Assembly (NCBI GenBank): GCA_025345505.1
Contig: JANVCC010000077.1
Coordinates: 9,913,163-9,977,162 of the forward strand
Length of the DNA stretch: 64,000 nt
Source of the DNA: Todiramphus chloris collaris
Lineage: Eukaryota > Chordata > Aves > Coraciiformes > Alcedinidae
Reading direction: 5' to 3'
Both the position numbers and the translations under genes were made by a program. Below the pieces are notes generated by a model. That model was not told the DNA's origin. It searched no databases and worked only from the letters and a program-made list of their open reading frames with translations. Shown here piece after piece: positions 22,901-34,900 of the stretch (the first letter of the stretch is position 1; each line of letters starts with the position of its first letter).

Positions 22901-25900
22901 CTGTGAGATAAATAGAAGCTTGTTAGAAGATCTACTTTTAAAAAGAAAATATTTTCTTATATTTAGAGGAGTAATATTTGAAAAGATTTTTCCACTTCAG
23001 TTTCCTTCACTTATATTCTGACTACATATGAAATTGGAGGGGGGATTGTAGAATATTTGTGGTAGTAGCAGTACTTGAGAAACACACAATCAGATTTTCA
23101 TTACTTTTCTTCTCTACAGTTGATGATTTTAGGACTGTTTCTCTGAAGTTGTTGCAGACTCACTTTAAGAAATCTCTAGAGGAACATAAGGTGAGCAGGG
23201 TGGAATTCCTCCCAGTTCACTGGCATAGTTCTCTGCATGGAGATGCCACAGGTGTAGACAGGTGAGTATATTGTTGAACATTGAGAATTTCATACAAGCT
23301 GCATCTTAACCTTTTTGTAGAGTGGGTAAAAAGAGATGTTAATGTGCTCTTCAGGCTAGATCAATAAATGTATGCCTGGTTATAAAGGAGAATCATTTGG
23401 TTTTGTTGTTGTGTTTTTTTTAAATTCACATTTTGATGAGGAGTATAGGAAAAGCTGGAAAGGCACGTGGAGTATTTTGTTGATTTCCATGGCACTGTGA
23501 CAGGATACATATACACACAGATACCTTTTCAGTACTGCATTTTTATGGAAGGGGATAATGCATGGATACCTGATGGTGTGAGGTGGTGAGCATGGAGATG
23601 TATTGTTCAGCAACAAGTATGAACAATTTAGAGTGGAGGGTTTCCTCTCCTGTACCTTCCTACAGCCTGATTGAGTCTGACTCTAGGAGACGTCAATGTC
23701 CTCTTTCTGAGGAAGGCATTGAGCCATCTCTCCAGTCCTAGAGTAGTACTTGAATTATGGTTAGACAGGTGAGCTTTGAAAAAATTTCTTACTTGAAACA
23801 AAATATCTATATTTTTTGTGAGTGTTACAACACTTAAAAATGTGCTTTACAATGTCATCTCGGTGCCTGTCCCTTGGCTGTCACTTGACATTTCAAGCTG
23901 CTTTCTTTCGCTCAAAGATGGGCATGTAGAAATGATGAGGGCAGCAACATGTACTGCTTAGAGCACACTCTGCTGTTCTCCAGAGTGTTCTAGCTCAGTC
24001 AAGTCAGAGTGCTTACCTACAGTCTTAGTCTTTTCTTTTCATTTGAACACTGCATTATCATGAGGAAGAATCCTTATTCTGTTAGTCAAACCAAAGAGAG
24101 CTAACCAAGGCAGTCTGACTTCTCCAGCAATTCCACTGCAGCTGTCTTAGATGGTGATGCCAAACTTTTTCTTCAAAAAGAGAGTATTATGTTGCCTGTT
24201 TTTTCAAGTTTAGCTTCAATTTTTATGTGCAAGTTCTTTTTCTCTTCTGTTTCGACCGATCCTCTCACAAAAATTCCCTGTTACTATGAGAGCAGAACAG
24301 AGGAGAGACTATTTCAGGCACAGGAAAGCTGTATCTTTCTTAAATATGTACCCTCAGCAGATAGCACTAATGTATGAATATGCAACAAGGCCAGAAGGCT
24401 CTGGGTTTTTTTAATGTCCATAGAGACCATATCTGCAGTATTTACACTGCAGTTCTACTACGTGTCATTTCAAAAGTTAACAGATTTCTTATCTGCATTT
24501 CTTTAATGCTTCTCATGATTTTGTGTTCCTAGGAACATAAAAAAAATCACTTTGCCGAGCATTGGGCGCCTGCGCCACTTCACCAACGAAACGCTCCTTG
24601 ACATCCTGTTTTACAACAGCCCCACCTACTGTCAGACCATTGTGGATAAAGTGGGGATGGAAATGAATCGCCTCTACGCGCTGTTCATGAGTCGCAACCC
24701 AGACTTCAAAGGAGGAGTCTCTGTGGCTGGGCACAGTTTAGGTAATTATCTAAGGAACTGGTTTGGGATAAAACCAGCGTTCCTGCGCTAACCTTCATGA
24801 AGCGTAAGACTAAAATTATCTGATGGGGCATTGGCCGTGCTTCAGAATAGGGCTGACTAAAAGTCAAGCACCTTTCAATAGCTAAGTTTGTAAAGCTTTA
24901 AGAGAAGGTTAGTACTTCATGGGTGCTTGCATTTTCCTCCTTCCCCCCTTTAGTCTTGAAGACTTAGTCTCAAATGTGTGTTTAAAAATCTACATGTGAT
25001 CTGGGGTCTTGTTAGGTGGGTAACTTTTGTGTTTCAGAACCCCCACTTAACATAATTTTTTCTGGAACATAGCATAGTGGTCTGGGCTGGAACTTTTCCT
25101 CCAGTTGGGAAGCAGTTAAAGAAAACAGAGTTTAATCATGGCAACTACATACACGGGGCAAAAGAAAAAGGGTTTGGTTTTTGCTGAGAATGATCGTGTT
25201 CAAGTTAATATGTGGGTACTTTAGTTTTAATTCAGCCATCTTTTTTGGTTAGTCTATATGTTGCTATTAGCATTGCATGTAAATCTTGCTTGGGATTTAA
25301 GGACAGGTAAGTCTGACATTTTTTCCCCAAGGCAACTTTGATTTCTGTTTTCAGGTTCCTTAATTCTGTTTGACATATTGTCTAATCAGAAGGACTTGGC
25401 TTCATCAGTAAATACTGGACCCTTCTCTGGTGTTAATGGGACTGTAAAGGATGTGTCTGTCCATGATAAACAGGTAACTTGTAAAAAATTCTAGGCAGAT
25501 ATATCTGGTATTTTCAGCAACTCCTTCTAAAAGTTTTGAGAGTTTATTAGCTGAGGCACAACTGTGGGTTCTTGTAGTGTGTTTTAACATGTTAATGGAA
25601 ATGTGCAGCTTTGTAAATTACTGTAAATTTTCAGAACAAATTACATGCATCTCTCTCAAGTTCCAAGTAGGCCAGTAACGCAGCACATGCAGGACAACCA
25701 GGTGATCAGGCCCAGTCAGCATGGGTTTATGAAGGGCAGGTCCTGTTTAACAAACCTGACCTCCTTCTCTGACAGGGTGACGTGCTTGTTGGCTGAAGGC
25801 AAGGCTGTGGATGTTGTCTGTCTTGACTTCAGTAAGGCATTTGACACTTATTTCCCACAGCATTCTATTAGAGAAATTGACTGCTCTTGTCTTGGATGGG

Positions 25901-28900
25901 CATGCACTTTCCTCGGTGATGGAGTCACCATCCCTGGAAGTGTTTAAGAGCCGTTTAGATGTTGCGCTTAGGGACGTGGTTTAGTGGGTTTTGATAGGGC
26001 TGGGAATAAGGTTGCACTAGATGATCTTGAAGGTCTCCCAACCGAAACTATTCTATGATTCTGTGGATGGGATTTGATCATGAACATCAACTTTGACCCT
26101 TGTGGACATGTAACTTGGTCTTAACAGTATCTGAATGGATGGGGGGATGTGTAAGAGGGAAGGAATCTGTGTTCTGGTTAGAAACAGTGTCCAGTTTGGT
26201 GAGTAAAAAAAAATACTTTTGAGTGTTGGAAAGCTCAAAAAACTTTTTGTTTCTCTTAGTAATTTTTAAATACGTATTTTGCTGCTCTGTTATTTGTGGA
26301 AAGTTTGTGTCCTGCTTTACTAAAAATGGGCATAAATTACGAATCTTACATAATCTTTTTAAGAGAAAGGGATTAAACTTGTTTTTACTTGCTGCATATT
26401 GGTTTTTCACTGTTAGATGATGTTACTCTTTCTATGCTGTTTTGTTAAGATGACTGAAGATACCAGCTCCTTGGGCTCCTCAATTACTACTTCTGGTGAT
26501 GACCTTTGTGAGCCTGAAGTAGATGATGATGTTCCTACTTTGCAGAAGACTCTGGAAATGCTCAGTTTGTCAGAGTACGCGAGCACATTTGAAAAGGAGC
26601 GAATTGACATGGAGTCTCTGGTACAGTAATGTGCACTTGACTTACAGGGATTGCCCAGGGTATGAAGATTGTTTTTTTTTTTTTGTTGTTTGCTTTTTCC
26701 CTTGTGTTTAATGTACCATGGGGCATGAAAGCAGTTGCAAAGGTAAGATATTAATGCATAACATAAAGACAATATTATACGACTCGCTCTTTCTTGGTGT
26801 GGTGTATTGCCACCCAGTTGTGTTAAGGCACTTTGTATCATGGCTTTTTCATTTTTTTTGTGATTTCTGTAGCTTTATAAAATGCCTTATCTAATTAATA
26901 GATTATTTCCAATAAGAAATTATATATGTGACTAGAAAAGTTATAACTTATGCTTCAATGTGTGTGTTTTGTTTCATTTTAGCTCATGTGCACAGTTGAT
27001 GACCTGAAGGAAATGGGAATACCTCTTGGACCAAGAAAGAAAATAGCTAATTTTGTAAAAGACAGAGCAGCCAAGCAGGTAAATATGATTTTCAGGAATG
27101 AAATAAAAAGTTGTTAAGCAAATGTGACTGACTTCCTTGCTGTGGAGTAACTTCTGTTCTTTAACACACTTGTTAATTTAATGGAATCTCGACAACTGTG
27201 AAATGTTTGGTTTGGGTTTTTTGTTTGTTTGCTTGGTTTTTTTTCCCTGATTTTGAAACTGTTCTCAAAAGGAACAGAAGAAAACCGCAGCAGAAAAGAA
27301 AGCAGTGCTGGCTGCCACACTCCAAACTCAAGAAAATGCCCAGAAAGCAAAAGAGACAGTTACTTCTGTCTCTCCTTCAGAGTCTGGTCAGCTGCACACA
27401 AAGAGGAAGCTTCCAGTTGGTGCATCTGTTTCTTCTGTGAACATCGACTATGAGTATTTTGAATTTGGAACTGGCCAGGTGAGACTACACAGATTTAAAT
27501 GATTTATTTGGAACAATGCTGTTCTTTTGCTTGGCTTTGGGTTTTTTTTTGTTTTGTTTTTGTTTGCTTGCTTGTTTGTTTTGGGTTGGTTTTTTTGGTT
27601 GGTTGTTTTTTATATTTAGTGTTGATGACTTTGTGCTACTTCCTTTCATTGTTGTGTAAGTTATGTTTATATAGAACTTTACCCTTTGTCAGGAGGGAGG
27701 GCTGAGTCAGTGGGTTAGGTTACTAAAACCCAAACTTTATAATAAGAGTGACACTACAATTAATTTTTTCTTTCAGCAGTGAGTGAGTTATAAGCATGGT
27801 TCTGTTCCAGTGGCCGAACTGTGTGAATGACAATGCTGAATGGTTGTGTGGCTTTACAGTTAACACAGTAGCCTACATTGAACCATTTATGCTGCTATAG
27901 TTAAGTTTTACCTCAAACTTAATTAAAAAAAAAATAACCTTGAAGACTTCTTGATTTAAATTTTTTTCTTTTTTCATACTTTGAACTTTTAAAGCAAAAA
28001 TAAATATTATACTATTAATATGTACTAGTATTATGGTAGTATTATGGCAGGTGGCAGTGCAGCTGAAGCTTCCAGGAAGTATTGTGAGCATGTGTTTGAT
28101 TTTAATACACAACTTGTTTTTCCTTCCTAGCCAAGCATTATATTAACTAGCTGGCAGTTCTGAGAGATGATAAATCTTATTTCTGCCTTGTAGGTTTCCG
28201 TGGTTTACAGTGCATTAGACTTTGAACCAGATATTTTCTTTGCTCTTGGTTCTCCTATTGGTGTGTTCCTTACTGTGAGAGGTGTGGAGAAGATTGATGA
28301 AAACTACAGGCTGCCTACCTGCAAGGGCTTCTTCAATATCTATCATCCAGTGAGTAAGCACTACTTTTGAGATGTGATTTTAGTTGATGCAGATGACAAA
28401 AATTCAGAATGCTAGTTTTTAGCTTCTGAGCATTACCCATCCTGTTCCCCGATGTACATTTCCCAAAACATTCATTTTTTTTTAGAAATGACCCAGGTGA
28501 AATATATAATCCAAATATCTGTGGTCTGTAGTGCAGAAGTGAAGTATAGCTGGCTGTAGGTTCCATACCTAGCATTCTAGGTATGGCTTGGCTTGTATTT
28601 GCCCTGTTTATTTTTAGAGCTTTATTGGGTTTTTTCCTCCCATTAATTTCAAGCCATTCTTGTAGGTTTTTATAAAGTGTTTTTATTTAAGACACTCACA
28701 GGACTTTTCTGAGTTTCCAGTTTAGATTCTGGGAAATGTAGAAATCCTTAGAGGTTTTGCAGTGAATGCAGTTAATTTGTCCTTTTCTGTCCCATCTTGT
28801 TTATCAATTAAACAGTGACGTGTTGGTCGAGATACCAGAGTGGAAGAAAGCTTTGCTGCTCTTTCACTGTTGTGTTTTTTCCCTAGAACATGTAGAAGGT

Positions 28901-31900
28901 GAGACCTAATTAGTTAATGAACCTGCTTAATTTTACAATTAAACTAAAGAATCATGAACTGAGTTTCTGTGAATAGGTACAGAACAGAATTCAAAGCCAG
29001 TTCTGTATTAATCATAAATAGGGATTTTATATTTTTTTTTCCCACTGAAATGTGATAATTAGAATAATTCCTAAGATAACTACATGTCAACGTCTTGTTT
29101 CTTAACAGCTTGATCCAGTAGCTTACAGGTTAGAACCAATGATCATTGAAGACCTGGATTTAAAACCTGTTCTCATTCCACATCACAAAGGCAGAAAAAG
29201 ACTTCATCTAGGTAAAAAAAGAACTTATTTCCTATATGGATCTCATTCCTAATTTACTCACGTGATGCATTAGAATATTGTAAACTTTAAAGAGACTAAT
29301 AAACGTTCCTGGATATCTAGCTCCATGCTTTCCCTAAACATCAGAGGGTATTCCTCCCCTTGTGAATTAGGGGTTCACAATTGGCATTCGGACATGGTAA
29401 TTGTAATTCCTCCAGAGCTGAGTTTCTAATTATCAATGTTCCATTTTAAAATTCTTGTACATGACTTGTTCACCTTAATTTCTAAGATGCTGTGAAACAA
29501 GCCAAGTTTACTGGTTTCTTTATTCTTGTCCCTAATGACCATCAGGAACTGTTCAAACAGTGTCTGTTCACTATTGGGAATGTTGAGGAAAAAGGTGGTT
29601 CCTAGCCACTGGCAGGCAGGGACTGGATTTTGTTGCTCATGAGTACCCATTAGATCAAGGTGTGCTACTTAAATTTTTACATTACCTGATAAGGAAAGTC
29701 AGTTTTGCTGTACAGTGACATTGTTACTCTAGTACAGGTTCATAGAGCTCTCCTGAAAGCCTGTCTTCAGGCACCTGGATGGAGAAATTCTGCAACATCT
29801 ATACTTTAGAATGGTACATTAGAATGAGTCTGCTTTCCTAGACTAGACAAGGTACTTGTTAGGGACTCTTTTAGGTTACAAATCTCAAAAATTGTGTATA
29901 GTAAAGGAGAAAAATAGGATCTGTTGCTCTTTGCTGTTTTTTTTTCTTTGATGTAGGTGAATGTTCCATGGAATTGTCACAAGCCCTGATCTAACAGACC
30001 TCTGTGGTTCTAACCAGTTATTGTGGAGAGCTCTTCTTTGTTCAGAGTTTCTCACACAATCACTGAGCTGTGACAGAATTACAGGCTAGAGTCATCTGGG
30101 AGTGTTTCTCCAAATTGTGTGCTACTGCAAGAGACACTGGCAGCAATTCTGGTCTCCTCTGCTGTGCTGGAGTTTGAGACTAGTTTCTCTGTACTTTTCC
30201 TTTAGTGTCGGGTGTTAGGAGTGATTGTCAGGGGTGATGGTGTGGAGGGATTGACTGGTGTAGCTATTTTTATGGACCTTTCTGGATGTAGAGGCTGCTG
30301 GACTGTTTTCTGTGCCAGTAGGTTTTAACCCATTGACCCATTCAGTGAGAAATCAGTTGTGTATTAATTATGTTTCACCTAATCTTTTTTGAATTCAATA
30401 GAGAAACGAGAATCATAGGTTAATGGCATAGCAGGCCTGTTTCTCCTAATAATTGAAATGTTTGTTTTAGAACAGGGTTTCATCATTCTGGTTTTAGTTT
30501 ACAAGTTTAAATCCTTCTACTATGGTGATGGTTGGTTTGTTTTGGTTTTTTTTATTTCTTAGAGTTGAAAGACTCTCTGTCTCGTATGGGATCTGATCTG
30601 AAGCAGGGTTTTATTAGCTCTTTGAAGAGCGCGTGGCAGACCCTTAATGAATTTGCACGTGCTCATACATCTTCCACTCAGCTACAAGCAGAACTGGAGA
30701 AAGTAGCTAACCAAATTAAAGAGGAAGAAGAAAAGCAAGTCGTAGAAGGTATGTGGACACCTTTTTTTTTTTTTTTTTTCTTATAGTTTAAGATCTCAAA
30801 TAAGTAGAAACATGAGGATCCTACTGATTTTTCTGACCCTATTAAAGGAAGCCTCTGTGCTAGACGCCAGATGCTCACCAAAGCCTCTCTATCAACCCCC
30901 TCCTCAGATGGATAAAGGAGAGAAAATATAGCAAATAACTCCTGGGTTAAGGACAGGCAGAGATCACTCACCAGTTACTGTCATGGGCAAACCAGACTTG
31001 ACTTGGGGAAATTGGTTTAATTTATTATCTGTCAAATCAGAGTAGGATAATAAGAAATAAAACCAAATCGTAAAAACACCTTTTCCCAATGCCTGCTTTT
31101 TTCCCAGGCCCACCTTCACTCCCAATTGCTCTACCTCCTCCTCCCAGCAGCACAGGGGGACAGGGAATGGGAGTTGTGGTCCTCCTCAGGAGGAGGAATC
31201 CTCACACTCTTTCCTGCTCCAGCATGGGGTCCCTTCCCCAGAAGGCAGTTCTCCATGACCATCTCCAATGTGTGTCCTTCCCATGGGCTACAGTTCTTCA
31301 TGAACTGCTCCAGTGTGGGTCCCTCCCACGAGGTGTAGTCCTTCAGGAACAGACTGCTCTCATGGATCCCCCACAGGGCCCTGCCAGGAGCCTGCTCCAT
31401 GGTTGTGTTCGTGTAGGTTCACAGCCTCCTTTGGGTGCCACCTGCTCTGATGTGGGGTCCTCCATAGGCTGTAGGTTGATATCTGCTTCAGCGCCTGGAG
31501 CACCTCCTCTCCCTGCTTCTCTGATCTTGGTGTCTTCAGAGTTGTTCCTCTCACATATTCTCACTCCTCCCTTTGACTGCAGTTGCTGTTGTGCAGCAAT
31601 TTTTCCCCTTAAATATGTGGTCCCAGAGGTGCTACGACTATCACTGATGGGCTCAGCCTTGGCAAGTGGTGGGTCCATCTTGGAGCCAGTTGGTATTGGC
31701 TACACTGGACATGGGGAAAGCTTCTAGCAGCTTCTCACAGAGGCCACCCCTGTAGCCCCCCCCACCCTACCTAAACCTTGCCATGCAAACCCAATGCAGG
31801 AGTATTAATGTTAAATATAAGATCTACTGCTGCATTTCTTTGTCTTTTTAGGAGTTTGTATAATCTCTCAACTTTCTTTTGGAAGGGCAGGTTTCTAAAT

Positions 31901-34900
31901 CAGTTTTGTTTTCTTTTGGGGCAAATTAATACAAATAAATGTGAGATTTATTCTCTTCAGTAGTGTTCTTCTGGGTTTGTGGGATGAGCTAAGAAGCATT
32001 TACTTATGTGCTCTAACAGGAGAAAAAAAAAAATGCTGTTAAGGAAAATAAGATTAAGTCAGCTATAAATACTGCCTCTGATGATACCAAGGGTCAGCTT
32101 CCCAGCTGTGAGTTATCTGCCAGTGTTTAGTAATGCTGGCTTTGTCTACACTTACAAAGACAAAACATTCCTTCGAGTTTAAGTTGAGGATAGTGATGAA
32201 CTTTATGCAAGGGAGATGTAAAAAGCAGGGGATAATGGTTGATATTTCTTGATTATAGTCAAGTACGCTGTGCTTGCAAATACTTTTAAGTCTTCAACTT
32301 TTTAATTTTAGCTGAAAAGATCACTGAAAGTCCAGACCCTCCAAAAGATGAAGATATTTTAGTGAAGGTGGGAATGCTAAATGGAGGACGTCGTATTGAT
32401 TATGTTCTTCAAGAAAAACCAATAGAAAGCTTCAATGAGTACCTTTTTGCTCTACAGAGTCATTTGTGCTACTGGTAAGAGGAAATGTTTGTGATTCTGT
32501 AATTGCTGCTTTACTGATCTAGTTCTGTATCTCTAAATGTTAGTAATGACATGCCTGTTGTTTATCTTACTTTTACTGTCTTTTATTACCTGTGACCAGT
32601 ATGGTAGTAGCTAGAACTGTGTTTCCTGTCTGGAGTGTTTTACAATGGAAAGTGAGGTGATCTCTGTTAAAAATCAGGCCCTAGTTTCACTTAAAAGTTT
32701 TGACAAAAGCCCCCTGTGTTTGTATATACAGATCTATTTTTCAGGCTACTGCAGATTTGAGAAGTTATTGGTTGGTCCCTTTGCAGCATTTTGTTCAAGC
32801 TACCAGAACAGGACCTGTTCTAGTGGTCGATGTGTAGGCATATGATTTAGGAGACCTGAATTATCTGGGTCTTTGTAATCTTTGAAATGTTTGGAAAAGG
32901 CAGCTGCTGAGTTGGATGTGAGGTCCTTGTCACTTAATTCTGGCACGGCCTCTTGTTTGGAAAGATGTTGCCTCCTCACACAAGCATATCATAAAGATAA
33001 ATTAGGTAGACTCTGGATGTTCAAGTCTTATGTAACTGAGACAATTTGAGTATTAAGGTAAACAGTATATATGACTCTCCGGGAGTGTCAGTCTCAAGGT
33101 GTCACACCTAGATGTCACTATTAGCTAATCTCACTTCAAAATAAAATCCTGCCTTAGCACCAAGTAAACAAATCTATCCCCCTATTTGCAATAGAGATGT
33201 TGCATACTCCTGAGCTTTGACACTCAAAACACCCACCTTTAGTTACAATCAGTTTACCAAAGAAGAACAGCTCTACAAGCCTTTTGCCAACTATAGTTTT
33301 CAAATAAAAGTATTCATGTAGGACTTGTATTAGACTACAATGTGTAGTAAAACTTTATTACCTCTTCATGCTGGAGTGAAATTGCTGGATATTGATGGTC
33401 TGCTGAAAGATTAACAGAAAAGAGGAAAGCAAAAGGCACAGTGGTACTTCCTGGAAATGTGGTTGGTTATGGTTTGTCACTTGTGTACAGTGGTTGCTTG
33501 TATACAGAACAGTTTAGAGAACAAGAAGCAGAGGTTGGTGTCACCAGGTAGTCAGAGCTGCAGTACACCATTGCCTTAGCTAGATTTGGATTTACTTTAA
33601 GTATTCCACGTTTCAAATGGAGAAAGATGTAATTCCCCCTGTAAGAATAGCAGCAAGTATTCACCTGGGTTTTGGTTTTGTGTGCTATGTCATTGTATAT
33701 CTTTTATTACTGTCATACAATTAAGCACGTGTAAAAATACACAAGACATAGAGAGGTAGAGCAAAGGATGTGTAAGTTATATCTGACAACGTGACAACTT
33801 GGCCTTATGAGTAATAGACAAGTTTGGGTGTCAGTTGCTGAGCTGTGCTAAACGCTGACAGTGAGCAAGGAGTGACTGCCCTCTTGTTTTGAGTTTAACA
33901 GGTGCAGGACAAGCAGTGCTCTAGCTATGCTTGGGGGTTTTGATTTTCAGTAGCTAATAATATTTAGAAGCAAGTGTTTTTTCAGTTGTTAAAATACGGA
34001 ACTGAAAGCATTCCCTGAAGGATCTTACTAAAGTCAGTGGCACATCACTAAAGATCAGCGGCTGCTGGAGAAGGGATTGGCACTGAGCTCGACAGGGCTC
34101 CCCGAGCAGCCAGGGACCCAGTGGTGGCAGTGCTGTTTGGGGGGTAGAGTTGAAGGAACAAGGAGCTCTTTTCCATGAGGCGGGAGATGATCATTGCCAG
34201 CTTCTTAAAAACTTGCTTTGTCATCTTACTAAGGAAGATAAGCACACAGATCAATGCCCCAAATCTAGATGGGTGGTTGGGGTGGGTTTGTTTTGTTCTT
34301 GTTTTGGTTTTGTGGTTTTTGTTTGTTTGGTTTTTTTAAGGGAAGTGGTGGTGAAAGCCTTAAATGAAATGCTTTGTGTATTAGAGAGAAGGAAGCTTCT
34401 TTCTTGATCCTACTGCTTGCTTATTTGCTTCCTCAGTTAATAGCAAACACCAAGAAAGCTGGTTGCTATCTCTATGCTCAGTTGTGGAAAAGAGCTGTAG
34501 TCTCTTAGCTTGCATGCACTGGTGTGCTGTAAATGATGTTCCTTGCATTTGGAGAGTCACAGCAGTGACCATCTCAATCTCTTTCACTGTTTCCCCAAGT
34601 CATTTATTTTAAAAAGCATGGGAGGGTACTCTTTTGTAGCTTCCTTTTGCAAACTCCTTTTGTTGCAGCTTTGGAACTTTGTTGAAATTTACCTGTTTAA
34701 CCTTGGTATTTTCTTACAGTGGTTGTTACACTTTTATACCAGTATTGTTTATGTGTGTTTAATGTTTTCTAAATGACAAAGAAAATTGAGTCTGTGTGAA
34801 ATTTAAACTCAGCCTGAAGCTTTGATTATTTGAAATGCTGAGGGGGGGAAACAGCTTGGAAACACAGCACTTGAATTATATTGATCTTTAAATTACTTGA

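Noticed and set aside
25645-25947. 100-codon plus-strand ORF with RT-like residues
   Set aside because: It is part of a decayed CR1 LINE, not a host gene; the RT is incomplete.
31089-31727. 212-codon plus-strand ORF within SEC23IP intron 16
   Set aside because: It lies in the LTR-like repeat, antisense to its apparent promoter, and resembles no protein.
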